NCBI GenBank assembly: GCA_013115135.1
Contig: JABANP010000072.1
Coordinates: forward strand, 1 to 64,000
Direction: 5' to 3'
Source: Perkinsus olseni
Taxonomy: Eukaryota > Perkinsozoa > Perkinsida > Perkinsidae
DNA: 64,000 nucleotides
Shown here in pieces: positions 55,667-64,000 of this stretch (its first letter is position 1; every line of letters begins with the position of its first letter). Made by a program: the position numbers and the translations under genes. The notes below the pieces were generated by a model that was given only the letters and a program-made list of their open reading frames with translations, did no database searches and was not told where the DNA came from.

Positions 55667-56906
55667 CTAGGCAGCATCCGATGTCTCCGGAGAGGTACTA
55701 GTATTCTCGTCACCAGTCGACTGCTGCTGCTGCTGCTCCCCACCAGTTGCCTTGTCCATGGCGTCCACTGCTACACTAGTGTGCTTATAGTAGCTGACCA
55801 TAGACTGCGTAGCATCACTGCCAACCAGAGCTGCATCCGGTTGGAAGAGGATGCGTCCGCTAGTGGCTTGGAACAGACTACCAGTAACTCTGTCCACACA
55901 GAGTAACAGACTGCCGACTAGACAAAGGGATTGGATAGGCCGGCCGGTATCAAGCGGACACACTGTTAGCTCAGCGCCTGTCTCTGGCGCACCGGGGAGG
56001 CCTAGCGTAACCACCACAGTAGGGTTATTCTCACATACGTAGTAGATCTTATCGCAAGTGTAATCATAGGCAGAGCATGCAATGACCGCACGCTTGTTGG
56101 TTGGATCAACATGGAAGGACGCACCAACCTGTTGGCCCGTCGACAGCGACCACCTGCGTATGGTTCCATCAGCCGAGGTCGAGATGACCTGCTCGTATTG
56201 AGGGCTGTAGTGCAAACCGGAGATGTACTCAGTATGGCCCAACATGAAGGCGTGTATGACTTGATAAGAAGGGTACAGCGACATGCGGATTTTCTCATCG
56301 CGATCAGCAGTAAGCAGATACCCATGGGTTTGTACGCACTCCATAGCCGTTACTACCGCGAGGTGACCGAAGAGGAGCTCAGCGCATCCCTGAGCCTCTG
56401 GTTCCATAGAGTTAGGAGGAGCCTGGGCGAACTCGATCTGCCGCTGGCCAGTTTGACTTGTCGTCTCCACTGGTGTAAGTCTCCACACTTCGCCATATTT
56501 ATCAGCGATAATCAAACGTCCATCAGGATCGAATACTGCTGTTGTTATCTTCTTGCGATGCGTGTAACGAGCAACGACTTGTTCAAAATCCTCGTCCCAA
56601 AGAACCACCTGAAGCGGTGCTCAAGTCAAAGCGTCGAGTAGATGATCACCCTAGGCTGGCGAGTAGTACCTGCTTGTCATCCCCCACAGTTGCCCACAGA
56701 CCCCTATTAGAATGGGCAATGGCTCTCACTGCATCAGTATGTTCGCCATCAACCATCTTACCACGTCTAGTATTTGTAGCATATCTGAATACGTTCTTGC
56801 CCACTGCCCATACTACGACCTCCCCACTGCTCATTGCAGGGGATTCACACTGCATGAGCGATGGGTGTTGGGCGGCCGATGTAGCTGCTTCACCAACGTC
56901 AGCCAT
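55667..56906 (-). CDS. WDR4: WDR4/Trm82, tRNA m7G46 methyltransferase non-catalytic subunit
   Basis: WDR4 (Trm82 in yeast) is a WD40 beta-propeller that holds METTL1/Trm8, which methylates G46 of tRNAs. Exon 1 (56670-56906) runs from MADVGEAATSAAQHPS to TVGDDKQ; a 61-nt intron (56609-56669) joins it to VVLWDEDFEQVVARYTHRKK. Family-specific blocks are clear: DGRLIIADKYGEVWRL, LFGHLAVVTAMECV, then LLTADRDEKIRMSLYPSYQV and FMLGHTEYISGLHYSP, with STSADGTIRRW. The LTADRDEKIR and GHTE(Y/F)(V/I)S words are hallmarks of the family. A Gln run and acidic tail close the protein. Total about 393 residues, normal for the family. A METTL1 partner is not in this window. Confidence 0.92.
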
Positions 56907-57048
56907 CGACTACAATATCAAACTGCGCATGACATCAGTAGATCCATCAATGCGCCCTCTACGAGCTTCACTAATCACGCTAGTTACCGGCGTCCTGCGT
57001 GGGACGTTCGTGTCAGGAAAAATCAGATTGCTTGCGCACACGAATATT

Positions 57049-57090
57049 TTGGGCGTGCGCGTGATGCTCAAGCAAAGCGCACGCCCCAAG
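57049..57090. repeat. Inverted repeat upstream of WDR4
   Basis: TTGGGCGTGCGC (57049-57060) and GCGCACGCCCCAA (57077-57089) can pair with one extra C, leaving a 16-nt loop. A related GCGCACACG word lies at 57034. It lies about 140 bp upstream of the WDR4 start codon. Confidence 0.75.
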
Positions 57091-57099
57091 AATCGATTT

Positions 57100-58733
57100 T
57101 CTACAGCGTAGAGTTGAACTTGCTAAGGACTGTCCCACGAAATGTTCTGTTCACGCTGATGATGACCGCATAGTTGTCAGAGAGGGCTAATGCGCCTCAT
57201 GTTGATATACACATAAATTGATAGGAAGAGTCTGAAGCAAAAGTGAATTCTAGAAACTGATGAAAAATGTATCTGAAGTTTCCTAGTGAGGAACAACAGA
57301 AAACATCGATCACCAAATACTGAATATAATCTATTGAACTAATCGGACCTGTGAGGATAGTACTGCTCCGAACTCTTCTTGAGGACTTAACACAAAATCA
57401 CCAAATAAACTACTGAGGTCATAGATAATGGTGTTGTTGCTATGATGACATACTACAGCTCTGGGGAGGACCAGGCCTAAGGCCCAGTGTGACCTAACAT
57501 TAATTTCCAATTGATACTCCTGAAGCAACTAATAGTGCCCAGCGAGGGAACGGGTCCAGGAGCATGCGGACTCGGAAGTGTCGCGTGATTGTTACATCCC
57601 CCGGCTCCGCAATATACCGCTGTGTGGATTGGGTTCTCTGACGATCATCAGACGGTTTCGCCGTTGTTGTCACCAGCCACTGACTAGTCGACCATGAAAG
57701 AGCTTGTACATCATGCTACATTCTTTCGCTGAGCCGCGCGTTAAGTTCAGTTCGTCTTGAATTGGCCGAGGCAAGGGCCCAAGAGCGGCTGTTGGGCATT
57801 CGTGGAGCCTGTTCACAGCGCGGCGCTGGTTCACTCATCCTCTTATCGACAGGCTCTCTGGAGGTGTTACACGTATTGAGAGAGATATCGAAGGCACTCG
57901 AGTGACTATAACAGCACCTTAAATTTTCGCACAAGGCTGCGTTGACTGTCATGGTGCGGGTAGAGCTAATGCTACCTCTTGCATGACATGTCGAGTTCAA
58001 GCCAAACCCATGGTCAACTGGTTGACGAAGCAAATAACACGTCTGCTACTGCGGTACTCAGCGACGTTGGCCCCACCTTGCGGTTGATCAAGTAGCGGCG
58101 TCCATCACCCACTACGCTCAATCGCCCAAGTGTATTTCAGACGTGGTTGCTCTGAGAAAATATCCCTCCTAGGAGTTGAGAGGTTGAGCGATCGATCCTT
58201 CCGCGTGAGACTGAGAGTTTGATTCCGACAATCGACCAAGCAGCAGATACAAGCGTCCCAATCCACGCGACGCGAACGGATCTTGACTACGCAGACGAGC
58301 AAGGAGTGCGCAAAGTGGTCGTCTGCTATCAACGACGCTCTTGTGATTCAGAACCAAATCACCGCTAAGTGAGCAGTTAGAAGAAAGGCAACGCTTACCC
58401 TATGTAGAGCGTATCGCATTAGATACGTCTCACGCATCAGCGTAGATGGTGCCGAACACGGTGGCGCGGTGCTCGCCAAATATAACTACAGCGATTGCCA
58501 GCGGACCCGAAGGCACTTCTGGGTTTCTGGTGATAAATTGAGGCTATGCTGGAGCAACCAACGAGTGGGAAAAACACGAGACAGGATGCACAGCAAAGTC
58601 TTAGGGATTATGCGACTCTAAAGACTGCCAAAGCATCCTTCTCTCTGAGGTTTTGGGTGTCGTTCACGGGCCGAGCACTACAACCTTCACAAGATGCCGT
58701 GTAAGACACACTCTGGAGCGCAATCATACATCT
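57100..58733. other. Long region with no convincing gene
   Basis: Frames are short. Minus frames at 57716-58033 and 58105-58357 have no motif. N-terminal exons of the kinesin may begin near the right end of this stretch. Confidence 0.35.
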
Positions 58734-61182
58734 ATGCCTATCGCCACCTTTAACCTGCAGATGCTTTATGATCCTCCTTGGTGCTGCTTTTCGCTTCTCT
58801 TCAAGGAAAGAACTCTTGACTTAGCCGTGCTACCATCATCGACGCTACAACGAAACCCATCCAGCCCTGTTCCGTCTAGTGGTCTCACATCAGACGAACT
58901 GATCTCGACATGGTGAGCTCGGAGTGATTGCCACTCCCATCGACAATGACATCCTTCTTCATTACTACCCTCAGGTTGATAGGGCTGGCAAGTCTATGTG
59001 GCAACTCAGCACCAGTCTCGCGCGATAACATCCTACTCGCCACGGCAAGGATGAAAATACAAGCCGAGGCACACTCGAAAGGGGTGAGAGGTCTCTTTAT
59101 GAAGTGGCGATGTAACTGCCTTTAGACTCACGTACCGGACGCACATCTTGAACCACTTACGGCATGCTGGATCGCCGAAAGACATTCCAAGCTCCACAAC
59201 CACAACCACATGCTCTACTCGTACCTCGCAAGTGAGCAGCAGGGGAGAATGACTCAACCGAGGGGCGCACTCCTTAAGGCCTCCTTGCACAGCCATCAAA
59301 TCATCGACACCAACCAGTTATATGCAGAGAATGCTTCACTGAAGCACAAGTGAGCCTCCATTTCGCTCGGAACCCATTTCTTGCGGGTATCAGGTTAGCC
59401 GTGCTAGCCTCTGAGAACAGATCCCTGAGGGAGACCATCTCCTCGTTGAAAGGGAACATCCGAGTCTTAGTTCGAATACGGTGGGTTGGATGAGCCTTCT
59501 GTGTGCACTCATGTCAGTCCGTGTTCTTCAGACCACCAACTGCGGCGGAGGTCGCAAAGCCTGTCGCTGTGCACTGCACGACTGACGATACAGTGAGCCC
59601 TTCTTTCTAGTCCTTCGAAGACCGTCACGTTACGCTACCTAACAGGTGGTGTGCGACGTTGGTGATGGACGCAGAAGAGCTGTTCGCTTAGACGGGGCCT
59701 TCGGGCCTACCTCTTCTCAATCTGACGTCTACGAAGGGCACATCGGGGAGCTTGTGCATGCGGTAAGACTCTTACCGTAAGAGTTTGCATTCATAGGTCA
59801 TCGCCGTTCCTATGGCCCGGGGCCATTGGCCCCTACCGCAGCGAACTACCGTGTCAACTCTGTCAACTCTGCTGGGATCTTGCCCGAACGTCGCGACGTT
59901 CGGCGACCGTCGATGACAGCCTTCAGGTCCTCGATGGCTACAACTCTTCAGTCTTCGCTTACGGCCCCACCGGGTCTGGCAAAACCTACACCGTCTTCGG
60001 TTCTCCCAAGAGCGACGCTCACACGTGAGCTGCATTGTTCCCGATCTCCTGCTGTTCGTATAGTCTCTTCTGTATTATCAGTGGACTTCACGAACGAATC
60101 CTCCGCGACTTGTTTTGCAAGAAGGACAGCATCAAAGAACAAGATATGCTACTGTCGGTGTCGATGGTGGAAGTGTACAACGAGTCGATCCACGACCTTC
60201 TCGCACAAGGAAAGTGGGTTCATCGAAATCCAAATGCTTCTTCGGAACGTGACTCTGATGTACAGCGAGCGTTCCAGTCAGGCCCGTAGTCAAAGTTCTC
60301 TCGGGGCATCATCATCGAGAAGGGAAAGGTGACGTTGTTCTCGAAGGGGTTAGCAAACTTCCTCTAGCCACGCTCGAAGAATCGCTGGAGGTAATTATGG
60401 TGGTATTTGATACTGGCATGCTCATGCTCTCACCCCTGCATCATCAACCCGCAGATTCTCGATGCCGCGTTGGCGACCCGTCGCACTTCAACTACCAATC
60501 TCAATTCACACAGCTCAAGAAGCCACTGTATCGTTACACTGCGAGCAAGTCAGCGGTGCCCGTACACCGCAGTCGCTCGTCATGGCAAGCTCAACCTGAT
60601 TGGTAGGCCGGTCAGCGTGTTCAGTGTCTGATCGCTCGCCCTTCACGTTGTTCAGATCTTGCTGGCAGCGAAAATGTTGGGCGGAGCGGTGCGAAGGGTA
60701 ACACTTTGCGGGAAGCACAACTGATCAACAAGTCTCTGAGCACTTTGGTCCGTGCCATTCCTTCGATTCCAATTCTGCTCGGTGAGCATGGCCGTATGGT
60801 GTAGGGTGACGTGTTCAATGCTCTCCTGACCGAACAACGACATAGGGGTGTGAGCCATAGATCGCCAGTTCACATCCCTTACCGCGACTCCAAGCTCACG
60901 CTCATGCTCAAGGACTCGCTGGGTGGGAATGCCAGAGCACTCATGATAGCACACGTAGGCTCAGCGTGCGTTGGTCTGCATCACTACAGTCCGAGCTCAG
61001 TCCACGGGTTACGAACGGGTCGACTCCGTTCCCCGCTACACCGGCTGGGCATCAGGAATTCGTATTGTGCTCAGGTGTCTCCTTGCGTAACTGACGTTGC
61101 ACAGACCTTGTCGACTCTCAAATTCGCGTCGAGAACGCGGATGGTTGAGCTTGGACCAGCCAGCCGTAACATGTCTAGCTAG
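58734..61182 (+). CDS. Kinesin motor protein, C-terminal motor type (kinesin-14-like), multi-exon
   Basis: Kinesin-14 motors walk to microtubule minus ends and cross-link spindle microtubules. Upstream exons give a Ser/Pro-rich head and coiled coil ([46 protein letters not shown]). The neck-motor start is [10 protein letters not shown] (about 59450). The motor then shows [13 protein letters not shown] with the P-loop [13 protein letters not shown] (59960-60000), [31 protein letters not shown], switch I NSHSSRSH (about 60515), switch II LIDLAGSE (split by a 52-nt or so intron near 60605-60656) and LINKSLSTL. It ends [20 protein letters not shown], then [12 protein letters not shown] and a stop at 61180-61182. 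The VELGPA end just after the motor is the C-terminal-motor arrangement. The start codon and first exons are uncertain, and the sequence between 59,590 and 59,920 is unclear. Confidence 0.85.
59884..59901. repeat. Perfect 18-bp palindrome within the kinesin gene
   Basis: CGAACGTCGCGACGTTCG reads the same on both strands. It lies just before the exon encoding the kinesin P-loop, in a stretch whose coding status is unsure. An ACTCTTACCGTAAGAGT stem lies about 115 bp upstream. Confidence 0.8.
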
Positions 61183-62322
61183 CGTATCTCTGCTCACATC
61201 TGGTGTCGAGTTGGGCTCATACGAAGGCAAACGTCCTGCCTCACGTCGGCAGTTATCACGAATAGCTCATCAGGCTAAGGACCTCAGCGTGAGCAGTGGT
61301 GATCGCCGAGCCCTCTATTATTTGTGCTCCGTCACGAGGGAGTGAGTACCGCTCGCTAACGAGTCTGTCCCGTTGGTGTGCGTTTTCATCCAGTCGCGTC
61401 GCAAATCATGTCTCAGACCCCTGAAGTTGGGGAGGAGTGATACGGCTGACCGTGGGACGGTGCAGTTTCTTTGATCACTTGATGCCCTCTCGGGAATGAT
61501 TACAGACCCTTGAGTGAAACGGAGTGCGACCTCGAACATCCGTGTAACTTACCCGCCACCGGCAGAGAGGCATCTACCGTAGAAGCCTCTCTGCAGCCGG
61601 TGACGAGTCGTTATGAAGACAACACGAACACTGCAAGACGAGCAGTGTACGTCAAGAACGGGTGAGACACTAGCGGCACTGTCTTTCGAGGAGGACGTCA
61701 CATACCACTGAGCCACCAATGCAGAAACTTTGCTTCGAAGTGTTTCAGTAAACTAAGTGAATCGCTAATAGTGAGATGTGATGTCGTGATGACAGCATCT
61801 GTCACCACGCTTCAACGCTTTCGACGATCGCTCAGGAATCATCTTCCGGTTGGTGGTTCCCACCATGCGCCTGGACACACGAGGGAAGCTCGCACCACAT
61901 CCTCAGTAACCAGTCCGCTGTCTATGAGCCATTAATCACTATCCAGCCTCCAATACTGCTCTCTACGTTTGATTGTGTTCATAGTAATCATCATTGGAGG
62001 TGAGATGCGTAGCCGAAATACACTTGCGGGGATTCTCATCGCGTTGTATTCTCGATGAAGTGGACGGCGCAGACGAGGATGCACCTCCCCAAAGGGCGCT
62101 TTTGTGTCCGAGGCAAATCAGTGCCGGCGTCGGAATCGCAATAGACGGTCTCACAGTTAGACAGGGGAGCGCATATAGAGCTTATATTGTAAGCCGTGCC
62201 CAGATCGAGATGAATCACCATCGTCTTGATACACTCGGGACACAACAAAGCTTTAGAACAGGACATCAACATCGATTAATCCCACACACTCAGAAGCGCA
62301 CACGATCATGACACCTCTTTCC
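61183..62322. other. Intergenic region with a stem-loop
   Basis: No gene is convincing, although a basic frame near 61200-61300 (GKRPASRRQLSRIAHQA) could be an extra kinesin exon. A stem-loop lies at 61557-61602. Confidence 0.35.
61557..61602. repeat. Inverted repeat, about 15-bp stem
   Basis: CACCGGCAGAGAGGC (61557-61571) pairs with GCCTCTCTGCAGCCGGTG (61585-61602), with a 3-nt bulge in the right arm and a 13-nt loop that contains its own short symmetry (TCTACCGTAGA). It could be a transcription or mRNA-processing structure or a small repeat. Confidence 0.7.
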
Positions 62323-63074
62323 TTAGCGGCTCTTCATCAACTCGCCAACTATGTCGCGTCTTGCATCATGCGTGTCCTGTAAGAATTTGCGGAAGCCTTC
62401 GACACCCGGTTCATAGTCTTGTGGGGGATTCGTCATAATGGCGCTGAGTAGCGCTTTGCATTGGGGAGCGGGCTTGAGATAGGACGGAATGGTATCTCTA
62501 AGATGATGGAAAGGGCTAACATCTTTCATCTTAGTCTCGACGACGTCCGAGGGGTTCATAGTTAATTGCAACCCGCTCGGAGAGAGGTAGGACACCAATC
62601 CCAGATCATTGGGGGAGGTCCTGAAAATGATGCAAGGCTTGTTTATGGAGCAAGGCCGTTGTCGAAGCAAGGCCGTTGACGAAGCTGACTTTATCTCCAA
62701 GTTATGCTGCCCTTCTCCATAGTGTTCGATCCTGGCTAAATAATGGTTAGATCCGAGTTGGAACATCAGTCTTGTGCCTCCTTTACCGTACTCGAATTCA
62801 CACTGTCTTTCTCCTTGTCTGATCTGTGGAGGGCAGTGAACCCTGGAGTGACCGAAGCAGACCTCACATTCACTTTGTTCTTTTGAGGGTCGTCAACCAC
62901 GCTGTCCGGAGGGCGACGCTGAAAGTGCAGCAAATGGTCCGAGGAGGTTCTAGCGTACTCCTTCAACCCGAATCTCACCTCAGACACCATGTCCATGCCG
63001 ATGACGGGAGGCCTCAGGGCAGCCATTGCAGTCATGAACCCCACCAGAGCAGGGAAGCGGATGAAGGGAAGCAT
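62323..63074 (-). CDS. Secreted protein, two exons, unidentified
   Basis: Exon 1 (62874-63074) begins with a signal peptide (MLPFIRFPALVGFMTAMAAL) and runs to VVDDPQKNK. A 71-nt GT-AG intron (62803-62873) joins it at phase 0 to CEFEYGKGGTRLMFQLGSN (exon 2, 62323-62802), ending DARRDIVGELMKSR. Without splicing, the frames meet as an overlapping TGATG and would look like two genes; splicing gives one protein of about 226 residues. No family recognised. A secreted or surface role is inferred from the leader. Confidence 0.65.
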
Positions 63075-63730
63075 TGAGCAGGTATGGGAAGTGCTGCTAG
63101 AGCGAAACGTAGAAGCCAGGTAGGTGACAGGTGAGCCGCGATGGGAAGCGCGATTTTCATCGAAGAGATCCGAAATAAACGCGCGCCCGGGAAGCCGAGG
63201 TTTCGAGTACGCGCGGCTTACTCAACTCCGCGTTCCCACTGGCTGTCCTGTGAACTTATTCCAGATTCCGGAACGGAAAGCACGGGAATCTCGTTGGGAG
63301 AGCCGACACAAGAATATATCCTGGATTACTCCGGAATGGATCCTCAGCGTGTTTTCCGAACCGCATGGCTGAATCCAATATCTCGGCGAGAAGTGTTTTC
63401 TGGCGCATAACTCAAGTGAGAGTCTCACCGAGTGCTTTTGCTCATTCTACCATGGTGCTGAGACGTTGTGGAGCAGGTCGACGTGGCCTCGTCTTTGTAT
63501 ACGCCTCAGCTGAAGAGAAACGACTCGTACTCGGGACACCCGTAATGATCGGTCTTTACATGATACATGTGTAGCTCCGTTCGCTTAGCAATTCTTCTCG
63601 ATAGCTGCATACTAGAAGGAATGCGATACTCGTATGGTGTGTGTCCGCGGAAGCGCGTTACTGTTAGTTCAGACGGAATGGAAAGACCGACTTCCAACTT
63701 GGAAAGCGGGTCAAATCGAGATTCGCAGTG
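63075..63730. other. No gene recognised
   Basis: Short overlapping frames on both strands without motif; probably the promoter side of the secreted gene. Confidence 0.35.
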
Positions 63731-63870
63731 GCCGTCTCAGAGTGACGTGACTGTCGCGTCACGTTGACCCCGTCTCGAAGACGCCGTCTCAGAGTGACGT
63801 GACTGTCGCGTCACGGTGACCCCGTCTCGGAGACGCCGTCTCTGGATGACGCGAAGATAACCCCAGATGA
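63731..63870. repeat. 52-bp tandem repeat, two full copies and a partial third
   Basis: Units start at 63731, 63783 and 63835 with GCCGTCTC. The first two differ at only a few positions; the third diverges after about 10 bp. Each full unit contains GTGACGTGACTGTCGCGTCAC, an interrupted palindrome (GTGACG...CGTCAC). Confidence 0.9.
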
Positions 63871-64000
63871 ACGCCCAGGGAGCAACTTATAGCGAGTACT
63901 CCCCGACGACGAGCCAATCTCCCATCCCTTTTAGCTTTTCAAGTCACTAGATTCCATTCTTCTCTACTACCATGCGCATCGCAGCTCTTTTTGGTATCTA

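Noticed and set aside
56111..57173. Plus-strand open frames of 150-190 codons
   Set aside because: They are antisense to the well-supported WDR4 gene and its upstream region and show no motif.
1..64000. tRNA, rRNA or spliced-leader RNA genes
   Set aside because: No cloverleaf consensus boxes or known rRNA words were recognised by eye; a covariance-model search would be needed to exclude them.
1..64000. Bacterial or organellar origin of the window
   Set aside because: Spliceosomal introns, INTS3, kinesin, PPP1R7, WDR4 and an LTR retrotransposon show nuclear eukaryotic DNA.

Overview
The window is eukaryotic nuclear DNA, most likely from a perkinsid-type alveolate protist (Perkinsus or a relative). 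That assignment is inference from the whole picture: genes with many very short GT-AG introns (mostly 37-96 nt, some apparently under 35 nt), tightly packed genes on both strands, families of small secreted proteins, and a degenerate LTR retrotransposon. There is no bacterial operon structure, no rRNA or tRNA gene that I can recognise, and no CRISPR. Genes were rebuilt by joining open frames across GT...AG introns, using family conservation to choose frames, so exon borders are inferred. Layout. 1-2345: two related fold-back loci made of degenerate 15-bp tandem repeats in inverted orientation, each with a perfect 19-21 bp palindrome that has a 1-nt centre. 2460-3060: a decayed reverse transcriptase relic. 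3061-5500: no gene seen. 5520-10449, minus strand: a tandem array of four membrane RING-H2 (E3 ligase-like) paralogues. 10641-13614, minus: a homologue of Integrator subunit 3 (INTS3). 14216-14499, plus: a small membrane protein. 14709-16635, minus: a membrane coiled-coil protein. 16920-27840: a segmental duplication carrying two copies of a signal-peptide gene; the upstream region of the second copy is split by a complete-length LTR retrotransposon (19904-25900, 252-bp LTRs, 5-bp target duplication CAAGG). 27978-34018, plus: a long many-exon all-helical protein. 34321-35547, plus: a DnaJ (DNAJB6-like) co-chaperone in eight exons. 35939-43292: a small unknown minus gene, an armadillo-like plus gene, and four scattered minus-strand paralogues of a small secreted family, with a PPP1R7 exon relic among them. 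45256-46777, minus: PPP1R7/SDS22, the leucine-rich-repeat regulator of protein phosphatase 1. 47-54.8 kb: poorly resolved unknown genes. 54793-55432, minus: an RRM-like protein. 55667-56906, minus: WDR4/Trm82, the WD-repeat partner of the tRNA m7G46 methyltransferase. 58734-61182, plus: a C-terminal-motor (kinesin-14 type) kinesin. 62323-63074, minus: a two-exon secreted protein. 63731-63870: a 52-bp tandem repeat. The genes do not form one pathway; they are a mix of housekeeping genes (INTS3, DnaJ, PPP1R7, WDR4, kinesin) and lineage-specific families. Several otherwise convincing genes are broken by single extra bases in short homopolymers, which suggests sequence errors at least as much as pseudogenes. 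Most of the interest lies in the fold-back loci, the retrotransposon-split duplication with patchy identity, and the ultrashort introns.
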